Source of the DNA: Sipunculus nudus
Taxonomy: Eukaryota > Annelida > Sipuncula > Golfingiida > Sipunculidae
Direction of reading: 5' to 3'
Assembly (NCBI GenBank): GCA_026874595.1
Contig: CM049312.1
Coordinates: forward strand, 23,863,956 to 23,927,955
DNA length: 64,000 nucleotides
This document shows, piece by piece, positions 48,585 to 61,100 of this stretch. How positions within the stretch are numbered: position 1 is the first letter of the stretch; every line of letters starts with the position of its first letter. The position numbers and the translations under genes are program-made. The notes beneath the pieces are model-generated. The model made no database searches, was not told where the DNA came from, and saw nothing but the letters and a program-made list of their open reading frames with translations.

Positions 48585-49510
48585 AAGGCCGATGCGGTGG
48601 CCAATAAATCTAAAAGTATGATGTAGGGAGACAATTTTATTGTAACTCAGTTCCTCTGCTCATACACAGCAGCATACATATGTTAACATAGACTTAAATA
48701 TAACATAACAAAACAGTGGTTGGTCCAACTGTTGCACTGTCGCCTGAAATAAATAAAAAAAAAATTTAAAAATGGTAAGATAGCCTGCTTATTGGTTACT
48801 GTCAACCTTTTACATATATATCTTATATTACAGTAATAGTCCAGTTTGACTTGAAAAGATGCCAAAACATTTAATTTAAATTTAACAAGAGACGGTTACT
48901 TTGGATTCATATAATTTATATGTATTTCCTGATGTCTAACTAACGAAATTGGACACAAGAAGATACTAGAATATATTTTAACAAACTTTCGTGATATAAC
49001 ATTTATAGCAAACACATTAAACAGTTGTCTATACAATATAAACAAACATTTCTGGCACCCGAAGTAACACAACATGTAAAGTGCCATGATATGGACTGTT
49101 ATATTAGCCACCTGTCATTTGTACTCGCTTCAGAGAAACAAAAATAATTCTAATCGTTTAGTCACATTAACGGATGTTATCACAACTGTCCATTATGGAT
49201 GAAAACAGCTGTTTACAGCGTTGAATACAGCGGACTAGCCAGATTTCTAAAGTTTACGTGACCAGCCTGACCTATGAACTAAAAGGTCAAAACTCCATGA
49301 AAGCTACGTCATATAAAATGGTGGGGCAAAGTGCTTTGATTTCTAGAAGGTTCCAACCTATAAACGAGCTTATATCTTAAGAAATATTGAATGACAAACA
49401 TGGAAAGCACTGTCAAAGCAACATTTGAGGCATATAGAATTAACATACATAAAGCATTACCTTCTCTCCCGGTGATTTTTCTGAACTTTACTCGTACATG
49501 GGATAACCCC
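48585..49510 (-). repeat. Gypsy 5' LTR (right copy)
   Basis: Counterpart of 42300-43440, shorter by about 170-190 bp near its outer end and followed by a CA microsatellite. Its inner border is fixed by the adjoining tRNA-Leu-type primer site. Confidence 0.8.
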
Positions 49511-49515
49511 CATCA

Positions 49516-49525
49516 AACACGCACA

Positions 49526-49564
<39 letters not shown>

Positions 49565-49570
49565 ATATAT
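49516..49570. repeat. (CA)n microsatellite
   Basis: A CA run of about 45 bp ending in TATATA. Confidence 0.95.
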
Positions 49571-50530
49571 ATCCTTTTGTGTTTTTTTTTGTGTTTACTA
49601 TGGTCTTCTAATGGATATTATTGTTTAACCTTTCAGACCTTTACCCGTGCGAGCATATATGTTGATAAAATATGAATCTCTAGTGCAAATTTGAAGTCTA
49701 TTATTGTGTGTTTCATTGCATCTTCCAATTTTTTATTATACGCTATCCACCATGGCATGAAGTGATCCAACTGTTAAGTAACATTAATCCTTCTATCCCC
49801 AACCTACCAACGGCACTCCTAGGATAGTAACGTCATGCCTCCTGTTTTAATGACAACTAGTCTTCTTGTAACTGTCAGGCGACGGATCTCTACCTTACCC
49901 CTACCCTCCGATCCTACACCCCCCACCCCCCAAAAACCCACCGACGATTCTCCTACTGATCTTTTTTCTCCATCTCTAATAGCTTGGGAAGAGCTATAGT
50001 TCAGTAAAACGAAATGTGTTCGTTCTTTTTGAGTTTTTACAGATGAGCTGTGAAAACTGACGTCACATTTACGTAATTTATATATTATTCAAAAACTATA
50101 AAAGATATCGAACCCAAACATGCCACTGCACTCCTTCATTGTAAATGGCACGTCTGTAAAAGATATAACTTTCTAGGGCAAATGGTTTATCTGGAAACGT
50201 AGCCTAACTGAAAAGTGCTGCCTTAGAAATGTTGGGATTTGGTAATGACATTTCTATCTATTTGTCTGTACCCCTTATAGAAAAGAAGAAAGTCGACATT
50301 GATAATCAGAAAAAAATCCCACTTTGTGACTCCTGTGACTTTAAAAATATATCAAGTCCATTGAAACTGGGTGGAATTAATTGGCTCATAGTGAGGTACA
50401 TCTTGGGAAACCATTGATGAAATCGGATTAAAAAGATGGCATAATAATAATACTAATAATAGCAACATTACGAAGAAATAGTAGAAGAATGTCAAAACAA
50501 GTATCTCTATCTATGGATAGGTGGAGATAA
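49571..50530. other. Intergenic
   Basis: No supported feature. Confidence 0.3.
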
Positions 50531-50850
50531 GTATTACCTTACAGAGGCCATGTGTAACCTTACCTCCAACGGTAAGTTGTAAACTTACCAACGATACTTG
50601 TTTAACCTTACGGCAAGCGTGCCTTCCTGCCTCCCACCGTAAGTCATAATCGTACCCATGGCAGGTATAACTACTTTCTTCCATTGTAAAATTTAACCTT
50701 ACATACGGCACGTGTAAGACCACGTGCCTTGTGTTAAGTTACACCTTTCATCGACACGAGAAACTGTTTGCCTCCAAAGCATATTTATTTATCAACGTGT
50801 GATTGTGTCCTTCATACTGTATACAATACAACCTTACCAACAGCATATGG
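50531..50850. repeat. Cluster of AACCTTAC / GGTAAGTT motifs
   Basis: ACCTTAC occurs at least six times (near 50535, 50556, 50611, 50697, 50831 and variants), with the reverse form GTAAGT between them. Spacing is irregular at about 20-60 bp. It may be a degenerate minisatellite. Confidence 0.5.
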
Positions 50851-51114
50851 AACTGTTTTATTTATACTTTAAGTTATAACTTTACACAGGTGTCATAAGT
50901 CCGTAAGTATACGAACGTTTTTTGTTGCTTATACCTTTTATAAAGTGCCCTTAGTTTGTGAAGCAGTTCTGAAATGTCTTCAGAGCTCTTCCGACCTTTC
51001 CGACCTGCTGTTGTCTTTTCTACTAGTTCTATCTCATGTTTTAAATTGTAACAGAGCCTCTAAATTAAAAACAGCACTTGCTGAATGAGCTATCATGTTG
51101 CAATATTTTGAAAT

Positions 51115-51235
51115 AAATAAATAAATGTAGTACACATGCTCGGACTTGGACTCGAGTGACGATTCGAATTCACCTGTTTATGGACTCGGATTTTAACCTG
51201 AGGTTCCTGAAATCAGACTCAAAGGTAAGGATCCC
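51115..51235. mobile_element. hAT-like fragment with GACTTGGACTC motifs
   Basis: CTCGGACTTGGACTCGAGTG, GGACTCGGATTTTAACC and CAGACTCAAAGG resemble the subterminal motifs of the element at 775-1290. One end only. Confidence 0.4.
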
Positions 51236-51302
51236 AGGAAGAGCAAATAGTTTATCTCCTCACAATAAAACAAACAAAGGGTAAAATTAGAGCTCATTTG
51301 AA

Positions 51303-51655
51303 AAAAGAAATTGTGGAGGTTACAGCCTCCATTATTTTAATGTTTGCTAACTAAGTATTATGTACATCTGCAGAAATCCATCTCGATTTCGGACTACGTG
51401 ACAGGGGCTTACACATAAGTCGCGTCGACCAGGCTCGGTGTATCACTTCTGCGGGTCCAGCGTGTGTGTCATTCCCATTGCTGGGTCATAACACCAAGGG
51501 ACCCAGAAAGGCGCACTCGTTTGTGGGTGAAACACGACTGTTGGGCACAGCGCTCACCCTGGGTGCGAGTCAAACCGTGAAAAAATCTCACTGCCTCAGC
51601 TGAGATTCGAACTCACTTTGAGCCCTAAGCTCTACCTCTCAGCCACAGAAGCCGG
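51303..51655 (-). mobile_element. tRNA-derived SINE, near full length
   Basis: Same family as 16662-17068. Read on the minus strand: a CCGGCTTCTGTGGCTGAG head with box A and GAGTTCGAATCTCAGC box B, the body with CACAAACGAGTGCGC and CCCAGCAATGGG, then the GGAGG...CCTCC hairpin and an A-rich tail at the low-coordinate end. Several small deletions. Target duplications were not clear. Confidence 0.8.
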
Positions 51656-53345
51656 TTTATAGATCTCGTGGATGGAGCTCTACGGGGCTCGTTGATTGTT
51701 ATATCAGAAACAGCATCACAAGTATTTTATTATCAAAAGTGTGAAGCTTATAAGTATTGTCAGAGGAAAGCTGAGGTTACTTGAAAAATATTGGTGATGA
51801 CATTATCTATTCAACTATAGTTGTTTCAATTCTTGGCTACTTTCCAGGGAGTATATTCAACGTTGCAAAAGGTTATTGGTAAAGTATGCTACACATCGTA
51901 TTTTATGTTCTTGTCTAGGGTCTGCTCGCGGGGTGCAAATAGGAAGAAATTGCATCTCTTGCCATATATTGAGAACATATGTGCTGGTCTGGTGACTCAT
52001 CTATAAAAACCTGACCACATCTCGCCCTCGCTGACAGTTCTTCACGGTTAAATAATTGGATACTGTGTATAAAATCGTTTATTGACAACCAGCATCATAT
52101 GTAACAACAGCACCATGCAGGGCATTAGATGAAGTTCTTTAGCTGAATCATCACAAAGAAGGAAAATCAGTGGGTCGGCAAGTTCCAGCAAGGTGTAGTT
52201 GGTTTATGTTGTGAAATGTCTGTATTGCAACAGGTAGCGCTGAAGCTATGGAACACATTTACTCGTCAGAGACTACTAAATACTGTTACATTGAAATGAC
52301 ATTTTTTTTCAATTTAACTGTGTTTAGCTCACAATAACATATAACAATTGCTTGTTCTGTATGTAATTGAAAATGAGATGTATGCTTTTAATCATCTAAT
52401 ATCCGCACGCTTCAGGGAAATTATTAATAGCCTAGCGACAAATTGTCACATTTATTATATGAGGCGATCTATGATTTATTAAGCTGATTTACAGTTTATA
52501 GTCCCACACGATGTTTAAATTTAAGATCAAACCTTAGCATCTCTTACTTTCTGCTGGTATATATAAATCGTATCCTTTTTCTTCTGAAGGTTACTTTCAC
52601 TTGAATGCGTGCGTCGTTGCATAATATTCCTGTCAGACATTTATGTTTAGCTGAAAACTTAACATGCCATTATACCACCCGATACGAGGGTTAAGTTTTC
52701 ATAAGACATATTTTGCGTCCTAGCGGTTCTTCCGCCATAAACCAACGCGTGGCTTTCCTGACTTAAAAACTGTAAACGAAGCTATCATGTGTGAAATCAG
52801 TCTGATTATCCAGGATAATGTACGGAAACTCTGTGATGTCGGCACATTACACGTCACAAAAAATCCGACACCTTCAGGCTGAAAGTCTGGGGGCCGCTGC
52901 ACCAGTTGAGTAGGAGAACGTGTTTGCCAGAGTTTTGCAGGAACAGAAAAGTGGCTTTTTCCCCAACGGACGTAAAACGCTGACGTTTCACATGTTGCTT
53001 TTATAGCTACCATATGTGTCGATATGTAATGCTAGCCCGGTCGATCTAAAAACCAACTTACGGCCGCAGGCGCCTGGCGTGATATTAATGTATTACGAAC
53101 TACATGGAAGCATAACATGGGCTTTAAGAATGATTTTAAACAATGTACAGTAAATGATGCAATGACAATACTAAGGAAAATAAACAGGTGGTGATCCACC
53201 AGGTTGGACAGTTTATAAAAGAACACCTAGGAAGCGCACTCCTGCGCCATGGCAATGCTTTTAACACTCCGAGATGATATTTCCGCCCAGTCAAACAGAA
53301 AGGCAGGCAAGGGTTACCTTCAGTGGCGTCAATTTTTCTTCAAGG
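51656..53345. other. Intergenic
   Basis: No supported gene. A minus-strand frame of 97 codons at 52720-53013 has no family motif. Confidence 0.3.
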
Positions 53346-53438
53346 GTGGCGGGGGGGGGGGGGTGTGTGTGACTCGTACACAAATGTACATGATATACAC
53401 ACACACACACATATATATAGTTTATGAACATAAACAGA

Positions 53439-53491
<53 letters not shown>
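53346..53491. repeat. G run, (CA)n and (TA)n
   Basis: A run of about 14 G near 53349, a short CA run near 53398 and a TA run of about 48 bp at 53442-53490. Confidence 0.9.
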
Positions 53492-53495
<4 letters not shown>

Positions 53496-54081
53496 CATAA
53501 TCCAATAGCAAACTGGATTCCTAGAGAGGATGCATTTGTAATACCATAGTAAACTGTTATTTTCATTCTATGTTTATCTTTATACCTAGTTTAAGCATTT
53601 TTCATCCACGAACATATATAATTTGCCATGTCAAATGTCTGTTTATACGCTGTCAGCAAGCTCTCTGTAGTGACAATATTATTACACGATTCACTTCAGG
53701 CCTATAAGGGATGTTCTAATGAAAGTGTATAGTGGTACAGAGACACAAACTTTCAGAAACGGCTCTTGAAAGACCGGGTGTAATTTTCCTTTCTTTTGTC
53801 TATAAAAAAACAGAAACACATACATAAATATAAATGAGGTAGGCGTGTGCGTTCAACAGACAAACACACATCACAGGATGATTCGAATGGTTCCGGGACG
53901 TGACACTCTCCTGTTTAGCTGATGTGAGGTCTGGTCTGAATTCCTGGCAGCGAGCAAGACTTTGTTATCACAGACAACAAGATAGCATCTACGAAGGTCA
54001 AGGCCGCGTAACTCACCCATCACACCATACTCCACACCCCAAGGCCATTGGTAGGGAGTTACCTGTGAACCGTCTATCCGC

Positions 54082-54082
<1 letters not shown>
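53492..54082. other. Intergenic
   Basis: No supported feature. Confidence 0.3.
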
Positions 54083-54115
<33 letters not shown>

Positions 54116-54237
54116 GAATGACTGAGAATTATATATACGATATATATATGTGGCCTACAGCGAGAAGATGAGTGGGTACGGGTGTACAAAATATAAAAAG
54201 CACTCCAGAAGTGAATGAATATATATATATATATATA

Positions 54238-54291
<54 letters not shown>

Positions 54292-54433
54292 GTTGAAGTA
54301 ACCGATGAAAAAAAAGATTTATACAGTCTCGTCCTTATTGAACAGTTTCATCTTTATTAAACACAGGACAGTCACATGACAGACAACACGTAAAACCTAA
54401 GATCAGACATCGATGAAAAAGCAAACTGCATAT

Positions 54434-54515
<82 letters not shown>
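54083..54515. repeat. Cluster of (AG)n, (TA)n, (CT)n microsatellites
   Basis: AG run 54082-54117; TA runs within 54222-54288 with a GAA interruption; CT run 54437-54463 passing into TA to 54515. The CT-then-TA arrangement is the same as at 19238-19340. Confidence 0.93.
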
Positions 54516-54520
<5 letters not shown>

Positions 54521-55296
54521 TGACCTCTTGTGCCGTGAACTCATCATCGACAATATTTAACAGGCTGATACTTTTGTAGTTTTACAGTTGTACACCGTTT
54601 CAGTATTTCCAGACTCCCAACCATGCAAAAAAAATATCCCAGACTCCTCGCATTTTCTTTTTCCGCTTTTATTTCCGACAACCCGTGGGCCAGAAGTTTC
54701 ACTTTGTGTGGCCTGGATGGATTGCCATGGATAAGCCCACTTGTTGAGAGCGGCGGTGAGCGGCAGTTCGGGCATCAGTTCACCGGTCAGGTCGGTAACT
54801 CCTATATTATTTACCGGTATAAGAAAAGGTAACTAACTTAACATATCAAATAACAGTCCATGTATGACTTCTAGATCGACATCGGCAGCTGCCGAAACCA
54901 GATATCTTCAGTTTGAGGAATGTTGTATTTAATGTAGAACTGAATCTGCAAAGTCTGGAATACACACAATACTGCTTGCATGACGATAGATATTTGAGAA
55001 GGGTTAGTGGCTTATCTATAGTAATTATATGATTACCTCTTGTTATGGCTGTATGGTTACCTCTCCTGGCTTGTTGAATTATGTAGCTGTTCAGTCAGAA
55101 GATGTGTGTCGATGTTTTTAGCTGAATCAGCCTTCTGCCTTCTTACACAGACTGTTTACAACTGATGAACTCTCCTCCTCCAAACTCCGAGGTCGTCCCC
55201 GGGGATGCCAGATATGTTGCTGTTTTACAAATACTACTAACTACATAACATATTGGAACACAGAGGGATGCGGGGTCATAAGAATATATATATATA
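54516..55296. other. Intergenic
   Basis: No supported gene; short overlapping frames at 54557-54832 have no family motif. Confidence 0.3.
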
Positions 55297-55973
55297 CAGT
55301 GGAACCCCACAATTACGTCCGCCCTGGGGACTGAGCAAAGTGGTCGTAATTTGGGGGTGGTCGTATTTGTGAAACTCTTACCGTGGTATTATATAACACG
55401 CTGATATTTAGGATATATTAAGGATTACCTAGGTCGTTAATTTTACCAATGAGGATCGAACAATATGTGATGAGTTGAAATATTAATCCCGCAACCCCAC
55501 ACTTAGGGTAGCTGTAATACAGGTGATAACTGAGGGGCAATTAGCATCTGACCCCAGGTCAGTCCGACTCATTAAGTCATCAGGCCGATGGTTACCCTCT
55601 TTGATCCATAACCTACACCTCAACGAGTCTCAGCGAAGACACCGAGTCGGGAAGATATGCGGGACCAGATTAACACTCGGGTTAAGAAACCTTGTTACCC
55701 GCTTTGATCTTTCGTTAAGGCGCCTGTGACAAGATGCAGCCATTGACTCGTGACAAATGTTGTTTCAGTACTTCTCGGCGGTGGTCACTTTAGGGTAGTC
55801 CCATTAGCGCTGGGGCCAGGAAATCTGGTCGTAATTCTGAATTCAGGGGTGGTCGTAATTTTGAGTCATTTTTAAACATAAATAAATTAAAAAAAAAATC
55901 GGGACCAAGCAAAATGGTCGTTATTTTTGGGGTGGTCGCAATTGTGGGGTGGTCGCAAGGCGGGGTTCCACTG
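55297..55973. mobile_element. Pogo-like non-autonomous DNA transposon with intact ends
   Basis: Perfect 12-bp terminal inverted repeat CAGTGGAACCCC (55297-55308; GGGGTTCCACTG at 55962-55973), flanked by TA on both sides within longer TA runs. Inside each end lie several GTGGTCGTAATT or GGTGGTCGCAATTG repeats. Total length 677 bp, no transposase frame. Termini and TA target fit the pogo/Tigger branch of Tc1-mariner. Confidence 0.85.
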
Positions 55974-57835
55974 TATATATATATAAATATATATCTGCGC
56001 AAAGGTATCGACATCAATATCACTGGAATTTTATTGTAAACAAATTCCTATATATCATCCACACAGTATAACCAAAAATGAACACTGTATTAATAAATTT
56101 AGTTGTCCTAAGGTATGGTACTAAATGGAATGTGCAGGAATTCATATAATGCTCGTCACTGAGGTGAGCGCACATGTTAAACAAGTTGTCCACTTTACCA
56201 CCGGCCTGTGCAATCGCTGGAGAGCTATAGGCTCTCGAGATGTGATTGTGTCGGGATTGTCGGCAACTATACTGTTTGTGGAAAGTTACACTTGAATTAA
56301 TTCAATTTAATCTTAATTATATTGTATATTTGCTGCAGGTATTTTTGGTAAATTAAACCCATTCCTTGGAGGTTGTCATATTGTCATTGATCAGGGGAAA
56401 GGATACACGCAAATTATTTCGTTGAGTTCTCGTAGTTATTCTTACAGGTGCTTCACCTGTACAGCGGATAACAGTTGTTTTTATATATAACACTGTATAA
56501 TTTTCAACAAATTAATGGTCATTTCTTTAAAAAACTTGATAAAAATAATGTGAATAATTATATGATTCCATAATTAACTATGACTGCCAGCTCATATTTT
56601 CAGAATGCTAACAACCTGGTACTTTTTCACATGGTACACATTTTCCTCATTAAGAGCTCCAAATATAATAGAAAAACATTGCTTTCGGGGTTCCCTCTTT
56701 TTGTGCCGACCAGTCCTGTTCCTCGATCTGCAGATTCACAAGTACAATTATAAATACGGGAAAAAATCATATTTTGGCGACCATATTTAAAATCAAGATG
56801 GCGGCCGTCATAGGGCGCAAAGTTTTGGGGCCTATTTATATCAAGGTGCCTTAAGGGGCAGTTTCATGCAAAAGTTCATGCTTTCCGTAAAAACCAAGCA
56901 ATTATTGCCCTGAGCCGCTCGAATATACTAGTCACAATATTTAGACGGAAATGTTACAATAGTACCTTAACCGTGTGTTACAATAGCTATTATTACTGTG
57001 CTCATATCACGAAGAGAATACTTAGACGAGGTACTTGCCTGTGTGCCTGTATATCATGTTTATAAACATCATTTAAGTGTGTTTGAGGATGGGAGGAACA
57101 GGTATAATGTTCACTGTCAAGTGGTGTCACGTGACCTTATGACAGGAGAGTATATTTAGCGCAGCCATATATAAGTGAACACGTAAGCTTCACGGTCATA
57201 CCACGTGGGGTTTTCTATTATCCGACCTGGTTGTGGTATAGGTCCCCAAGAGCTTGTATTATACATATGTCAACCAATCCCATCTCTACCACTTGATGTT
57301 GATAAATCGAACAAACCCTGGTATTTCTCCTTTCGAATCCCTTTGGAGAGACCATGGAACTGCAAATAGTTAAAACACGTCCCTTGATTCATATCACGAT
57401 CTTCCCTCCGAGGCCGGAAAAGGGCGTGGTCATCCCCATGCGTTCCTCCGGAATCTACCTGGAAGATACCGGTTTATTTTAGCCTCCTAAGTCTCTTTGC
57501 AGATAGAATCCCATATGAGACGTTCCTCGCAGCGGAGCACTCCCTGTTGTATTCCTTTGCCCATTTTAAACTCTTAAAAAAACTGTAACCGCTCATGGGG
57601 CCTCACACCGGGCTGCCCGGATGTTGCCTGTCGCATGTCGGTTTTCAGGGCGTATCGCCAGTCTTTAACTGCTCGGTTCTGGTGATGCCAATATGAAAGA
57701 ATCTTCCGGAAAGGTTAATGATGGGGGTTGCATAGTTCATAGAAATCACCGAACAATGGATCAATTAAGGGAGATAAATGGAAACAATTTAAGCTCTTGA
57801 AAGAATCAAAAATGAGTTTTTGTATTATAATCTAG

Positions 57836-57839
<4 letters not shown>
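55974..57839. other. Intergenic
   Basis: No gene recognised. AATCAAGATGGCGGCC at 56790-56805 holds a YY1-type AAGATGGCGGC motif; without a gene nearby its role is unknown. Confidence 0.3.

Positions 57840-57882
<43 letters not shown>
57840..57882. repeat. (TA)n microsatellite
   Basis: A TA run of about 42 bp. Confidence 0.97.
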
Positions 57883-57886
<4 letters not shown>

Positions 57887-58080
57887 TTGGTAGTCATGGA
57901 CGCATGATCCTAGATTTTCTCTCACGTGGTTGTACTTTCGTTAAATAAAGATTGCATGAGACTGTATTCATGTTCATACTCTGTTTTCCTCACAACAATA
58001 GCTCAATTAAACAAGATAAATGGAACCAAAGCATTTCAGAGAGTCTGTTTTCCTCCGTTTCAAAATTGAATTAGAAGATG

Positions 58081-58084
<4 letters not shown>

Positions 58085-58122
<38 letters not shown>
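58085..58122. repeat. (TA)n microsatellite
   Basis: A TA run of about 37 bp. Confidence 0.97.
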
Positions 58123-58126
<4 letters not shown>

Positions 58127-61100
58127 GAAGTACTAAAAAGAAATAATCCTCCATCTAAAATAAAACCTTCGTTATGTCCTAACTAAACGGGTATCAGGCA
58201 GAACCGTCCGTAAGTTTGTAAACAGTTTATCTGCGGCAGCAAGCATCATCTGGGTGCTATTTGTAAGACATCTACATAAAAAAATCTTCACTGTAAATAT
58301 ATGGGCGGGCCCTGGATAAAGTATGTTAGAGGACGTACTGACTTGTGGAAAACATATGTGTCATCTTAGGCGAACTGGTTCAAAGAGGGCCCGCCTGATC
58401 TTCTCCTGGTGAATAAAAATATAAACCCTGGTTACAGCTTCACTTGCTTAAGGGGCCGGCCGTTTTATATGCCTATATAATAGGTACATACACAGCAAAA
58501 TAAGCTTGGCCTTGATACGAAGTTGTAGATAAATCAAAGTCTTGCTTTCGAGGGTACGTGGTTCGTCGGTCTTTATGGCTGTTGTATCTGAGAGTGGATC
58601 CTTTACCGAGTGAAATGGATGCAGAAGTTGGTGTATATTTAATATTTTTTTCTCAACAGAAGATTGATCTAAAGACCAGACTAGCATAGCGGATACATGA
58701 GAATACTTGCAGTCCAGGTTGATTCCTATTATCTTCTTTTATGTTGAGAAGGCTAGGCCCATGCATAATCGTCTGTTGGCACTGTCTGTTAAATGAGCAT
58801 AGAGGTAAGCATTATCATTGCCTATACCGCGGGAGGGTATTCGTTCACCTTCGTTTGTGTGTGGGTGTGTGATTGTTCACAACATAACTGACGCAATCAT
58901 GAACATTCTCTCATGAAATTTCACGCGCATTTCAGGAAGGGGAAAATGAATGAATCGCTTAAATTTTGGCTTGGATCCGGAACATAAACCGGATTTAGGA
59001 ACGTCATTAAGGGACATCACAAATGTACGGTCATTATGAAGGAATGAACCTAGGAATATGGATCGAATAAGTGAATGAAAACACGGTTTTTGGAGCATTC
59101 CCACAATTGGGAACCCCTACATGGCAGAGGGTTGCATTTTTCTTAGAATGCAGATTTTGGTATTTTATTATTAAGCCTTATGGATTTTTGTTTTTTTATA
59201 TGTCTGGGGCTATAAATAATCATGCAGTCCGTACATTTATAAAAAAGGGAATATCTGAAAATGTAAATTAGTTCGATGCATGAAAGGAATCATCCAAGAA
59301 ATAATCTCATTCAGAACCAGTGCATAAATCTTCACATCGAAATTAAACGGGCAAAGTTAACAAATTATACTTTATAGATGTATGTAAGAAGATCTGAAGA
59401 GAGACAAGGAAAAGCAAAAAATTAATTAAATTTTTTTTATTAAAAAAATTAATGACAGTATTTTTGCTTACTATAGAGAATCAGCATTTTCTGTATTTAA
59501 CAAAGATCACATTAGCGTTAAAATTCAGAGTAGGCACAGTGGTTCTTTAAAGCCCGTCAGGCGAATGTAATTGTTTTATTCTTTAATTATTATAATCTCA
59601 TCACGGTGACGTCATAGCTGTTAGACCATACTTCCGTTATGATATGGTAACAATGCCGACACCGTTACTTCTTTCGGCTGCTTATACTTATCCGTCTTTT
59701 TTTCATTTCGTTTAAATAATTGATCTCAAAACTCTTGATGGTTTCAATATTCTTTGGGGCAGATTGATAAAACGTTTGCAATATTCCATGGGCAAATGTG
59801 AAATAAATATACAAAAAAGCAGGTCTCCAGATCCGTCCTTAAATTTAACCGATCCGCCGGCAAACTGTCCTGGCTCATTTGTTTACACATTTATATCAAT
59901 GTATTACCCGGACATTTTACATAGCCATCAGATGACCGTTTGGTCGCTTTACTGTTTATGCATAATTGAAGTATGCCAGTAAAAATACTCATTACTTCGT
60001 TAGTAATAGACATAGACCTGAGGAAAATACGATCTTATTCATTATATATTTAACTTATGGACAATGACAAGATGATAATAATTATTCCCCCGTTTGTAAT
60101 ATATAGTAATCTTAATACAACATAACTTGTTAACTATTCCTGGTACTGCTTAAACTGTTATTCATTTGATCATTCCTACATATTATTTGTCAAAAGACCA
60201 TTGCTCTGTCTGAGGCTACAATATCAAGGAGACTCCCGTGGTTCAAACTAAACAAAAATATCAGTAAAACATGCAGTTCAGACATTTGGCGACGCTCTAT
60301 CTGGGCGTGTCCTTGCGGTGCTGATGCTAGTAAAGAAGAATGAAAACATCGAAACAAATCCACCCCAAACACGCGTGATAAACATGTATTTTGAGTTATC
60401 TGTGGCGTCAAATGCTAAATATAGCACATGACCGCGTTAACGTTCGTCATCTAGATGAGTCCACCAGGGTTATTTCTTTATCTTTTAACTATAGTTAGCC
60501 TGGTTTCTGTCTGTCTTGTACACAGGATGTGAGTTATCTGGAAGAGCACGTGATGTATAGGAATGTTAGTACACATTTAGGCCGGTGGAAGCAGCGGCCG
60601 GACATAAAACATTAAATCTAAACAGCAGGACTTTTGTCTCAAACGTTACAGGCGGCTCCGTATCCGCCATCAATCAGCATCCGTACCACGTGACCAGCTG
60701 CTCGGGTCTCTGGTAGATTTATCTTTTTTTTTCTGTAAGAAACATTATTGTCAGCAGATTAAGTGAAGACAAGACGTGTTAATATCGCCCACCCACTTCC
60801 ACTCAGGTTCTCACGTTATAAATTTAGGTCCGATTCAGGCAATCTCCGGATTTCTGAACAAATACCGCGTATATAGCTGGCATTCAAGTGAACTCAGGGC
60901 ATGTTTATACAAAACACAGTTCATGTACATCACACTAACACAATTCCGGTTATCGGGTACAGAAAAAAACAGCATGCAACCATTTTATTCAAACATATAT
61001 ATCTCCTGAAGAAATCTGGTAATTTCCAAGAGCAACAAATAATAAAATGTGCCATGGCGAGAGACCCTTTCTTACAATGTAAAACAGGAACAAAATATAA

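Larger units (their letters stand above)
42300..49510 (-). mobile_element. Decayed Ty3/gypsy LTR retrotransposon
   Basis: A 7.2-kb element on the minus strand with gag, RT, RNase H and integrase remains in the usual Ty3/gypsy order, between two related long terminal repeats. A primer binding site lies just inside the right-hand (5') LTR: the plus strand reads ATCCCGACGCTGCCACC at 48562-48578, very close to the 3' end of animal tRNA-Leu, which gives a tRNA-Leu-type primer site on the minus strand. All coding parts have stops and frameshifts, so it cannot move on its own. The two LTRs differ at roughly one base in eight to ten, so the insertion is old. Confidence 0.9.

Noticed and set aside
53249-53566. 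Frames rich in Tyr-Ile and Gly
   Set aside because: Produced by the G run, CA run and TA run.
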